Notes: generated by a model from the letters alone, not told the origin. DNA of 9,045 nucleotides from Candidatus Gastranaerophilales bacterium (GCA_944323585.1 CALUTA010000055.1:1-9045), one strand, 5' to 3'. Positions 1 to 6,134 are shown, numbered from the stretch's first letter. A program made the numbers and translations.

Positions 1-201
1 AACTTAAAAGGGTTGGAAATTTGCAAAAAATTGAGAGAAAATACGGAATTTAAAAACACAAAAATCATTATGACTTCCGTTTTACATGACAAGGAACTTA
101 TCCTGAACAGCGGGGCTGATCTTTATCTTCCAAAACCCTATGAGCTTTCCAATCTTGTCAAATGGGTCGGCATTTTTATGGAAGAAGTGAATTTCAGATA
201 A
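1..201 (+). CDS. Response regulator receiver domain, C-terminal part (5' end outside window)
   Basis: The reading frame is open from base 1 (N-L-K-G-L-E-I-C-K-K-L-R) to a TAA at 199-201, so the gene starts upstream of the window. The visible ~66 residues match the second half of a CheY-like receiver: the G-LEI-x-KKLR helix that normally follows the phospho-acceptor Asp loop, a beta-strand ending in the conserved Ser/Thr switch (IIMTS), the GAD turn, and the conserved Lys in PKPYE. The Asp itself lies outside the window. The protein ends about 16 residues after the PKP motif, so the receiver is the last domain. It may be a stand-alone CheY-type protein or the C-terminal receiver of a larger sensor protein; this cannot be decided here. 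uvrC begins 16 bp downstream on the same strand, so the two are probably co-transcribed. Confidence 0.8.
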   Translation, partial: NLKGLEICKKLRENTEFKNTKIIMTSVLHDKELILNSGADLYLPKPYELSNLVKWVGIFMEEVNFR

Positions 202-217
202 TTACGGTAACAGGCCT

Positions 218-1888
218 ATGAATGAAAATTTACGACAAACATTAAAACTATTACCATCGCTTCCGGGGTGTTACATTTATTACAACAAAAATAATGAAAT
301 AATTTACGTCGGAAAAGCGAAAATTCTCAAGCGCCGTGTAATGAGTTATTTTAATAAAAAACACCACGACAGCGTAAAAGTTCAGGTGCTTGTATCGCAA
401 ATCGAACGTCTGGAATACATCATCACAAACACGGAAGTCGAGGCGCTTATCTTAGAAAGCCATCTGATTAAAAAGCATAAGCCCAAATATAATATTCTGC
501 TGAAAGACGACAAAAAATACCCTTACTTTTTGATTACGGATGAAGATTTTCCGCGCATTCAGGTTGTGCGCAAAAAAAACATGAACCCCGAAAAAGGCAG
601 ATACTACGGCCCCTACACAGACATTCGGGCAATGTATTCGACACTCGATTTTCTGAAAAAAATTTTTCCGCTTAAACAGTGCAAAACCCCGAAATTCAAA
701 GACCGCCCGTGCCTTTATTATCATATAGGCCGCTGTATGGCACCGTGTCAGGGTAAAGTTTCCAGTGAAGAATACAAGGCGCTTGTTCATCAGGCAGAAC
801 TTTTTCTATCCGGCAAACAATCCGAACTTATGGAACAAATTAAAACCCGAATGGAAAAATATGCCTCTGAAGAACAATTTGAAAAAGCCGCACGGCTCAG
901 GGACAGTTATCTGGATTTGAAGAAAACCCTCGAAAAACAGCAGGTTGTCTATGAAAACACCAAACTTAACGAAGATATAATCTCCTTCCTCTCTGAAGAC
1001 GGAATTTTTGCTATCGTAATTTTGATGATAAGAGAAGGAAGGCTCATTGATAAAAAAGATTTTGTTTACGAGGTTGAAGAAGAAGACAAAACAGAATTTT
1101 TTGCAACCTTCTTTAAAGAATACTACAACTCTCTGACCCTCGGCTATCCCGACAAAATAGTTTCAAACGAGCTTGAAAGCATAGGTGAAAAAGCCCTCTA
1201 TGAAGAATGGCTTGAAATTCTGGCCAAGAAAAAAGTCAAAATCAGCTACGGCAAATCCGCTCAAGGCAAAGAACTCCAATCACTTGCGGACAAAAACGCA
1301 AGAGTAGTTCTCGACAATGCCAAACTCAAAAAAATGTCCAAAATTCGTGATGATTTTAATGAAATCGGCTCATATCTTGCGGAAAAATTACATCTCAAAA
1401 ATTTTCCGCACAGAATTGAATGCTACGATATTTCGCATATTCAAGGAACAAACACCGTTGCCTCAATGATTACGTTTATAAACGGGCAGAGCAAAAAATC
1501 CGAATACAAAAAATTCAAAATCCGCACAACAGAAGGTAAACCGGACGATTTTCTTTCTATGAAAGAAGTTCTGACCCGCCGGCTTAAACACCTCGGCGAC
1601 AAAAACTGGGATAAGCCTGATTTGATGATAATTGACGGCGGAAAAGGCCAGCTGTCAAGCGTTATGCAGATTATTGAAGAACTCGGCATCACAGGAATAG
1701 ACGTCGTAAGTTTGGCAAAAAAACATGAAGAAGTATTCCTGCCAAAAAAATCAGATCCGGTAATTCTTCCGCAAAATTCCAGTGCGCTCTTCCTTTTTCA
1801 AAGAATTCGCGATGAAGCCCACAGATTTGCTATTACTTACCACAGAACCCTGCGTTCTAAATCAATGACAAAAACAAAACAAAATTAA
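218..1888 (+). CDS. uvrC: UvrABC system protein C (excinuclease subunit), lacking the C-terminal HhH domain
   Basis: Nucleotide-excision-repair nuclease that makes both incisions flanking a UvrB-bound lesion, in the cytoplasm. The 556-aa product has a GIY-YIG domain at about 13-95 (GCY 17-19, IYVGKAK 29-35, R39/R40, probable catalytic E80). A four-Cys cluster follows (C155, C165, C173, C177), with the spacing of the reported Fe-S site of E. coli UvrC. The UVR/UvrB-binding segment is at about 203-238. The RNase H-like nuclease domain at about 395-545 has the DDH triad visible as D404 (ECYDISH), D473 (IIDGGKG) and H535 (RDEAH). Family members are usually about 600 aa and end in tandem helix-hairpin-helix motifs; here the protein stops 21 residues after H535. 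The downstream bases are the coding end of a convergent gene, so no frameshifted remnant is hidden there. ATG 218 gives a complete N-terminus; the upstream ribosome site is weak. The stop overlaps the convergent stop by 4 bp. Confidence 0.96.
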   Translation: MNENLRQTLKLLPSLPGCYIYYNKNNEIIYVGKAKILKRRVMSYFNKKHHDSVKVQVLVSQIERLEYIITNTEVEALILESHLIKKHKPKYNILLKDDKKYPYFLITDEDFPRIQVVRKKNMNPEKGRYYGPYTDIRAMYSTLDFLKKIFPLKQCKTPKFKDRPCLYYHIGRCMAPCQGKVSSEEYKALVHQAELFLSGKQSELMEQIKTRMEKYASEEQFEKAARLRDSYLDLKKTLEKQQVVYENTKLNEDIISFLSEDGIFAIVILMIREGRLIDKKDFVYEVEEEDKTEFFATFFKEYYNSLTLGYPDKIVSNELESIGEKALYEEWLEILAKKKVKISYGKSAQGKELQSLADKNARVVLDNAKLKKMSKIRDDFNEIGSYLAEKLHLKNFPHRIECYDISHIQGTNTVASMITFINGQSKKSEYKKFKIRTTEGKPDDFLSMKEVLTRRLKHLGDKNWDKPDLMIIDGGKGQLSSVMQIIEELGITGIDVVSLAKKHEEVFLPKKSDPVILPQNSSALFLFQRIRDEAHRFAITYHRTLRSKSMTKTKQN

Positions 1889-2214
1889 GCATTATCCAGT
1901 TCTGCAAGTTTAATAAGCTTCCATTGATCATTAAGAGATTGAAGTACTACATCCGTACCAATCCATTGCATTACATATCTTTCGTCCATGCCTAACCCGC
2001 CGTCAATCTTGTTAACATAAGGGATTGAGAAAACAGCTTCAGATATTCCTACTCTTATTATTACATGAGGCTTACCGTAACGTCTTGAATTCATACTTAC
2101 GGTAAGGTTGTTATACCTTTGAAGACTCAAGTGTTTTAAGCCTCGGTAGTTAGAGTGCTTTTCTACAATATAGTCTTTTAAATCCAATGCCAACTCGTTA
2201 AATGTTTTACCCAT
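1885..2214 (-). CDS. Small protein of unknown family, paralog B of a tandem pair
   Basis: I do not recognise this 109-aa protein. It has no signal peptide, membrane segment or Cys cluster and looks like a compact cytoplasmic alpha/beta protein. A gapless by-eye alignment shows about 45% identity to the neighbouring 106-aa protein, in blocks: HSNYRGLK (20-27), RYNNL (33-37), a hydrophobic strand plus GISEAV (56-61), LGMDERYV (74-81) and a C-terminal Trp. These blocks argue for a real, constrained family. ATG at 2214 is the only sensible start; the Shine-Dalgarno is weak (GGACGAGA region). An extended -10 (TATGTTATAAT) 35 bp upstream suggests its own promoter, with the -35 inside the upstream paralog. 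The stop overlaps the uvrC stop by 4 bp (TTAA shared), so the genes converge with no terminator space between them. Confidence 0.85.
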   Translation of the reverse strand: MGKTFNELALDLKDYIVEKHSNYRGLKHLSLQRYNNLTVSMNSRRYGKPHVIIRVGISEAVFSIPYVNKIDGGLGMDERYVMQWIGTDVVLQSLNDQWKLIKLAELDNA

Positions 2215-2249
2215 TATTCTCGTCCAATCATATACGTTTTAATACTACT

Positions 2250-2278
2250 ATTATAACATATTATTATGCTGAATACAA
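2250..2278 (-). promoter_or_regulatory. Promoter for the distal small paralog (extended -10)
   Basis: On the minus strand, a perfect TATAAT (2255-2250) is preceded by TATGT, giving the extended -10 TATGTTATAAT. A TTGTAT -35 candidate (2278-2273) lies 17 bp upstream, inside the last codons of the other paralog. The predicted start near 2243 leaves a leader of about 28 nt before the ATG at 2214. This would let paralog B be expressed independently of A. Confidence 0.6.
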
Positions 2279-2584
2279 CCTGTAATTACTCCAATGTGAA
2301 CTCAATTCCTGTTGTACCATGGGAAGCTGAAGCCACCTTTGAACATATTTCTCATCCATTCCTAAAGTTCCCGTGAAAATTAAAGCCTCCGGCAAAATCA
2401 TCACGGCTTCCGAAATTCCGATACGTATTATTATATGATATGTCTGATAGACCTCAGGATCCATTGACAGCTTTAAATTGTTATATCTCTCTATTGAAAC
2501 GTTTTTTAAACCTTTATAGTTTGAGTGACAATCTATAACATAATTTTTTAAATTTAACTCTAACTCGTGAAGTGATTTTGCCAT
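2264..2584 (-). CDS. Small protein of unknown family, paralog A of a tandem pair
   Basis: A 106-aa protein with no family I can name. It is paralogous to the gene 49 bp downstream, sharing HSNYKGLK, RYNNL, an isoleucine-rich strand followed by GISEAV, LGMDEKYV and a late Trp. No transmembrane or secretion signal is visible. The start ATG at 2584 has a plausible ribosome site AAAGGT with 6-nt spacing. It lies 64 bp downstream of the UPF0210 stop on the same strand and could be read from that operon; the AT-rich gap has only a weak TATTAT -10 candidate and no good -35. Conservation between copies is strongest in the middle and weakest at both ends. That pattern fits an old tandem duplication and not a recent assembly or replication artefact. 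Function unknown. Confidence 0.85.
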   Translation of the reverse strand: MAKSLHELELNLKNYVIDCHSNYKGLKNVSIERYNNLKLSMDPEVYQTYHIIIRIGISEAVMILPEALIFTGTLGMDEKYVQRWLQLPMVQQELSSHWSNYRLYSA

Positions 2585-2648
2585 TGATATACCTTTAATA
2601 ACTATAATATTCTATACCCGTTTTATAAAATAAATAAAACAAACTTTA

Positions 2649-4010
2649 TCAATTGTTAAGCGAATGAATAGGAGCCGGAATCCTTCCTCCCCGCCTTACG
2701 AACCCTGAAGAGGAAAGACCGTTTACACTCATAATCGGAGCTTCTCCAAGTAATCCGCCCCAGCTGACCTTATCGCCGACAGTTTTCCCGATTGCAGGGA
2801 TAATTCTGACAGCCGTTGTTTTTTTATTAATCATCCCGATAGCCATTTCATCAGCTATAATACCTGCAATTGTGTCGACAGGAGTGTCACCCGGTATTGC
2901 AATCATATCAAGTCCGACAGAACAAACTGATGTCATTGCCTCAAGTTTATCAAATGTCAAACATCCTCTTGAAGCGGCTTCTATCATTCCGGCGTCTTCA
3001 GACACAGGAATAAAAGCTCCTGACAATCCGCCGACATGTGAACTTGCCATAATTCCGCCTTTTTTGACAGCATCATTCAGCATAGCAAGAGCCGCCGTTG
3101 TACCGTGTGCGCCCGCATGTTCAAGCCCCATTGCCTGAAAAATTCCGGCTACACTGTCCCCGATTGCAGGTGTCGGTGCAAGCGACAAGTCAATTACACC
3201 AAACGGAATTTCCAGCCGTTTTGCCAGTTTTCTGCCGACAAGTTCTCCGGTTGTTGTAATTTTAAATGCGATTTGTTTGATTTTATTTGCAAGAACGCTC
3301 ATATCAGCATCTTTTGGCAGACTTTCTATTGCCGCTCTCACAACCCCGGGGCCTGAAACTCCCACATTTAAAGCGCATTCAGGTTCGCCAAATCCGCAAA
3401 AAGCACCCGCCATAAACGGATTATCTCCAGGAGAATTGCAAAAACATACAAGCTTTGCCGCTCCGATACAATCTTTATCTTTTGTCAATTCCGCTGATTT
3501 TTTAATTGTTTCAGCCATCTTCAAAACAGCATCCATATTTATTCCTGCTTTTGAAGATGCAAGATTAACCGAAGAACACAAAAAATCCGTTTTTGCCAAT
3601 GCCTCAGGAATACTTTCTATCAACAGTCTGTCGCCTTTTGTACAGCCCTTCTCTACAAGTGCCGAAAACCCTCCGATAAAATTCACCCCGACTTCTTTTC
3701 CCGCCAAATCCAAAATCTGTGCAATTCTTACATAATCAGGATTTTTGCAGGCTTCACCTATCAAAGATACAGGCGTTACGGAAATTCTTTTATTAATTAT
3801 CGGTATTGAATATTCGTTTTCTAACTCATCTGCGTATTCCACAAGATTTTTAGCATATTTTTTGATTTTGGTATAAATATTTTCACAAACTCTTTCAATA
3901 TCAGAGTCTATACAGTCTCTCAAACTCAACGCAAGCGTTACAGTCCTTATATCAAGGTTGTAAAGCTTAATCATATTTATTGTTTCTAATATATAATTTT
4001 CGTTAATCAT
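2649..4010 (-). CDS. UPF0210 / PFL-like (DUF711 family) protein
   Basis: A full-length 453-aa member of the UPF0210 family, a conserved cytoplasmic family of unsettled biochemical function whose fold is related to glycyl-radical (pyruvate formate-lyase-like) barrels. Family blocks seen in order are the N-terminal ILETINMI and DIRTVTL, KRISVTP (74-80), IGGFSALV (112-119), CNSPGDNPFMAGAF (191-204), NVGVSGPGVV (216-225), DLSLAPTPAIGDSVA (274-288), SSHVGGLSGAFIPVSED (323-339), IPAIGKTVGD (404-413) and the C-terminal GGRIPAPIHSLNN. The length is normal and nothing is missing. The ATG overlaps the stop of the upstream OmpA/MotB-like gene as ATGA, implying translational coupling; the SD is weak (GGA close to the ATG). 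In many bacteria the family is paired with a small ACT-domain protein (UPF0237). That partner is absent here, and the motor-like gene takes its place. Confidence 0.93.
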   Translation of the reverse strand: MINENYILETINMIKLYNLDIRTVTLALSLRDCIDSDIERVCENIYTKIKKYAKNLVEYADELENEYSIPIINKRISVTPVSLIGEACKNPDYVRIAQILDLAGKEVGVNFIGGFSALVEKGCTKGDRLLIESIPEALAKTDFLCSSVNLASSKAGINMDAVLKMAETIKKSAELTKDKDCIGAAKLVCFCNSPGDNPFMAGAFCGFGEPECALNVGVSGPGVVRAAIESLPKDADMSVLANKIKQIAFKITTTGELVGRKLAKRLEIPFGVIDLSLAPTPAIGDSVAGIFQAMGLEHAGAHGTTAALAMLNDAVKKGGIMASSHVGGLSGAFIPVSEDAGMIEAASRGCLTFDKLEAMTSVCSVGLDMIAIPGDTPVDTIAGIIADEMAIGMINKKTTAVRIIPAIGKTVGDKVSWGGLLGEAPIMSVNGLSSSGFVRRGGRIPAPIHSLNN

Positions 4011-4705
4011 TGTCCAAAATTCAATCCGAATATCTGCGCAAAATTACGTGCCTTAACCCTCAATTTCAATTCTACACGGCGGCTTTTATTATAGTCTTCT
4101 TTCCCGTCAACAATAATCGGATCGGAAAAACTTTTTCCTTCAACAACAAGCATTTTGCGGAGTTTTTCACTATTTTTCTTGTCATAGTTTGTCTTTAACA
4201 AGGCATACTGTGCAACAGAATTTGCTCTCAACAAACTTAATTCCATATTCCTGGCATACTGCTCATCTTTTGTCTTGAGTCCGGCAAACGACTGGGAGTC
4301 AGTGTGCCCCTGAATTACAATATCCGCAATATTGTCACGCAAAACTTCCTTTGAATAAATCGTGTCCAGATAAATTGGTATAAATTTATCAAGATAAGCT
4401 TTCCCTTTATCCGAGAGAGTATAACTGTTCAATTCAAAAAGTTCAAGGTTTGAAATTTTAACATTACCGGTCAACCTGTCAATTTCAGCGTCAATCTTGG
4501 CCTCTTTAAGTTTTGCGGCAAGTTCTTCTGTCGCTTTCATCTGGCTTTCCTGAAGTTTTACAGTTTCCTGCGTAAATCCCGTCATTGCAAATACAAACAA
4601 AGTCATAAAGATAATTGCAAGACCAAGCATCAAGTCGGCCATCGTGGTCCAGAAAATATTATCTGCGCCCTCTTCATGTACTGATTTTTTGCCAGAAATT
4701 GCCAT
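4007..4705 (-). CDS. MotB/OmpA-like stator protein, ZorB-type
   Basis: A 232-aa single-pass inner-membrane protein with a periplasmic peptidoglycan-binding domain. A short charged cytoplasmic N-tail is followed by one transmembrane helix at about 18-42. The helix carries an Asp near its cytoplasmic end (D24 in TTMADLM), at the position of the proton-accepting Asp of MotB. A helical, Glu/Lys-rich linker (46-80) leads to an OmpA-like domain at about 85-218. Seen there are IQGHTDS (131-137, ligand Asp D136), LSLLRANSVAQYAL (157-170, R160), VEGKSFSDPI (188-197) and NKSRRVELKL (206-215). The short linker and the long insert between HTD and LSLLRA resemble ZorB of Zorya more than flagellar MotB; that assignment is inference. 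The gene follows the MotA-like gene by 14 bp, with its SD (GGGGGG) overlapping that gene's stop, and overlaps the UPF0210 start. It is probably the stator half of a two-protein ion-driven motor. Confidence 0.88.
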   Translation of the reverse strand: MAISGKKSVHEEGADNIFWTTMADLMLGLAIIFMTLFVFAMTGFTQETVKLQESQMKATEELAAKLKEAKIDAEIDRLTGNVKISNLELFELNSYTLSDKGKAYLDKFIPIYLDTIYSKEVLRDNIADIVIQGHTDSQSFAGLKTKDEQYARNMELSLLRANSVAQYALLKTNYDKKNSEKLRKMLVVEGKSFSDPIIVDGKEDYNKSRRVELKLRVKARNFAQIFGLNFGQ

Positions 4706-4714
4706 TTTCTAATT

Positions 4715-4720
4715 CCCCCC
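4715..4720 (-). promoter_or_regulatory. Ribosome binding site of the OmpA/MotB-like gene, fused to the upstream stop
   Basis: On the minus strand a run of six G follows the TA of the MotA-like gene's TAG stop (TAGGGGGG), 9 nt before the ATG at 4705. The stop and the Shine-Dalgarno share a base, so ribosomes finishing the first gene sit on the initiation site of the second. This arrangement favours a coupled, fixed ratio of the two membrane partners. Confidence 0.7.
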
Positions 4721-5625
4721 TAAAACAGCTCATCCACTTCATCACCGCCGCTTTTTTTAGCGGATTCTTTCATTTGCTTATTCAGAAGGTTTATGCCGAA
4801 AATAAGATTTTCCAAATACGGTACAAGGTTTGCAGCAATACCGGAGTTCAAGGCAACCTTAAAGTGATCCGGCATTCCGGCAATCAAATGCTGAAGATTA
4901 TTATTCTGGATTTTAGTTTCACGCAAAAGTTCAAATAAGAATTTCTCGGAAGATACATTATCAAACAGTTTGGAAATCAAATCCTGACATTTAAGCAGAT
5001 ATCTTTTACAAATATTGTTGTAAGTAACTTTTTCAATAATCAGGAATAAAAGTGAAGACCCAACGGCGAATACTGATACAAGAGCTGCAACCTGCATTGA
5101 TGCCATCAGGTTTGCAACTGAAGTTATTGTTTTTTCCTGAGATGAAAAGTCGATTTTACCGAATGCAATTGCGATGTTCAAGAATGTAAACAACGGACCG
5201 CAGCCTGTAAGAATTGTCGGTACAGTCTGGAGAAATTTAAAATTGAATTTTGATGTAATTAAAGTTTCTTCATTAAAGAAATATAATGGATCAACTGTTG
5301 TTTGAATATTTTGCACCGTTGTAGAAACTTCTTTGTAAGTAAGGTTATTATTTTGACCTCTCAAGGCTACGGATTCCGAGAAAACAAGAGTGTTTTTGAA
5401 CTCCATCCATGCTCCTGAAACATAAGGATTCATTGACATCCATTCATCAATTTCTTTGAAGCGGAAGTTCAAATCCGTCTTTTTAAAATTAGACAAAAAT
5501 TTCTGAAAGGTGCGCAAATTTTTATTTACGAAAAGATATCTGTTCAAACAGAAGATTATAGATAAAACAAAAGTTGACAATACTATTAAAATAGGAATAT
5601 CGGTAAATATATGCGCTAAATTCAT
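4720..5625 (-). CDS. MotA/ExbB/ZorA-like proton-channel protein
   Basis: A 301-aa inner-membrane protein with three predicted membrane helices: about 10-29, 134-156 and 176-198. Between helix 1 and helix 2 lies a ~100-residue soluble stretch. Helix 2 (TVPTILTGCGPLFTFL) has the P-x-x-x-T-G-x-G-x-L-x-T-F signature related to the GLLGTV motif of MotA/TolQ/ExbB proteins. Helix 3, with a small-residue-rich face (VAALVSVFAVGSSLLF), matches the usual partner helix. A cytoplasmic tail of ~100 residues (200-301) ends in a Lys/Gly/Asp-rich stretch. ZorA of Zorya systems shares the three-helix layout but typically has a much longer helical tail; TolQ and ExbB are shorter and lack this N-terminal insert. 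The start ATG at 5625 has SD GGAGAGA at 5-nt spacing, and an in-frame TAA just upstream fixes it. It is first in a minus-strand operon with the MotB/OmpA-like partner. The family call is firm; the ZorA affinity is moderate. Confidence 0.82.
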   Translation of the reverse strand: MNLAHIFTDIPILIVLSTFVLSIIFCLNRYLFVNKNLRTFQKFLSNFKKTDLNFRFKEIDEWMSMNPYVSGAWMEFKNTLVFSESVALRGQNNNLTYKEVSTTVQNIQTTVDPLYFFNEETLITSKFNFKFLQTVPTILTGCGPLFTFLNIAIAFGKIDFSSQEKTITSVANLMASMQVAALVSVFAVGSSLLFLIIEKVTYNNICKRYLLKCQDLISKLFDNVSSEKFLFELLRETKIQNNNLQHLIAGMPDHFKVALNSGIAANLVPYLENLIFGINLLNKQMKESAKKSGGDEVDELF

Positions 5626-5649
5626 TTAAACTCTCTCCATTCTGGCAGA

Positions 5650-5678
5650 ATTATAGCATAAGAGCTGTAAATAGGCAA
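5650..5678 (-). promoter_or_regulatory. Promoter of the motor/UPF0210 operon
   Basis: On the minus strand, TTGCCT (5678-5673), a 17-bp spacer, then TATAAT (5655-5650) with an extended -10 (TATGCTATAAT). The predicted start is the A at 5643, giving an ~18-nt leader that holds the GGAGAGA ribosome site (about 5638-5632) before the ATG at 5625. The match is close to consensus for a housekeeping sigma factor, so strong or constitutive transcription is expected. No operator-like repeat is evident around it. Confidence 0.7.
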
Positions 5679-5790
5679 AATGTTAAAGTTTGTAATATTA
5701 GCAAAACCTACTATATTGACTTATACCTGCAGGGGATTATTTAAGTAAAAAAAACATTTACAATTTCAATATAAGAAATCTGCCTTAGAC

Positions 5791-5796
5791 AAGGAG
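5791..5796 (+). promoter_or_regulatory. Ribosome binding site deciding the start at 5805
   Basis: AAGGAG lies 8 nt before ATG 5805, a near-ideal Shine-Dalgarno. It selects the first of two nearby in-frame ATGs (5805 rather than 5811). The rest of the 179-bp gap 5626-5804 holds the divergent minus-strand promoter, a CCTGCAGG palindrome (5726-5733) and an A-tract (5746-5754). For the plus strand I see only poor promoter candidates: TTGACT at 5716-5721 without a good -10, and TATAAG at 5770-5775 without a -35. Confidence 0.75.
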
Positions 5797-5804
5797 TAAT
5801 TTTT

Positions 5805-6113
5805 ATGCTGATGGGAAATAATTGTCATGATTGTGCAAGATACAATCGAATGGAAATGAAAAATGTAAATAAAGATATTGTTGCCTGGCTAGAAGACATA
5901 GTCGAGGAAAACAACAGTCATGTAGAAAGAAAAGAATGGAAAAGCAAATATAACAGCTATGTTGTATATGATTACGAACCATTCTGCACCGACGGGTTTG
6001 AAATAAACCTTGTCATAACGTCTTATGATGCAGCATATTTAAACTTTATTAAATATCTCTATGACGAAAAAATCAGTACTATAGAATATTTAAACAGCTG
6101 TATCGGGGCTTAG
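5805..6113 (+). CDS. Small orphan protein of unknown function with N-terminal CxxC
   Basis: A 102-aa protein that I do not recognise. It begins with a CxxC (C7, C10 in NCHDCARYN), then a helical acidic segment (22-37, KDIVAWLEDIVEENN), a basic patch (HVERKEWKSKY, 39-49) and a Tyr-rich strand region (VVYDYEPF). The C-terminal half is mixed (FEINLVITSYDAAYLNFIKYLYDE). Additional Cys are at 61 and 99, so the four Cys could form a metal site, but the spacing is not that of a standard zinc ribbon. It has no signal peptide or membrane segment. Its excellent SD and normal codon composition support a real gene. It does not share the motif blocks of the two small paralogs at 1885-2584. It is divergent from the motor operon and convergent with the zinc-ribbon gene. 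Function unknown. Confidence 0.75.
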   Translation: MLMGNNCHDCARYNRMEMKNVNKDIVAWLEDIVEENNSHVERKEWKSKYNSYVVYDYEPFCTDGFEINLVITSYDAAYLNFIKYLYDEKISTIEYLNSCIGA

Positions 6114-6134
6114 TTTTTCTTATAATAAAACTAA
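6110..6134. terminator. Small stem-loop overlapping the stop codon at 6113
   Basis: TTAGTTTT (6110-6117) and AAAACTAA (6127-6134) are perfect inverted repeats (8-bp stem, 9-nt loop). The left arm contains the TAG stop of the plus-strand gene. The stem is AT-rich and weak alone; it sits directly beside the stronger hairpin at 6135-6170, and its T-rich arm can serve as the U-tract of that hairpin for minus-strand transcripts. Confidence 0.45.

Noticed and set aside
452..790. 112-aa minus-strand open frame within uvrC
   Set aside because: Antisense shadow of uvrC; low-complexity Phe/Val-rich translation with no family features and no ribosome site.
1889..2100. Possible frameshifted remnant of the UvrC HhH domain downstream of the stop
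   Set aside because: Plus-strand frames here show no HhH-like GIGxxxA pattern; the bases encode the convergent paralog B on the minus strand.
2620..2640. GTTTTAT/ATAAAAC inverted repeat after the UPF0210 gene as a terminator
   Set aside because: Seven mostly A-T pairs and no U-tract on the transcribed strand; it may be chance in AT-rich sequence.
3277..3735. 152-aa plus-strand open frame opposite UPF0210
   Set aside because: Antisense of a full-length, motif-complete UPF0210 gene; the translation resembles no protein.
4007..5625. Complete Zorya defence system
   Set aside because: Only ZorA- and ZorB-like proteins are present; no helicase, nuclease or ZorC-type protein is encoded nearby, so a defence function is not claimed.
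5726..5733. CCTGCAGG 8-bp palindrome in the divergent region as an operator
   Set aside because: Short and single-copy in the gap, outside either promoter core; no second half-site or repeat supports it.
5783..5794. CCTT-AGAC-AAGG hairpin masking the SD of the 5805 gene
   Set aside because: Only a 4-bp stem with no extension; too weak to be regulatory.
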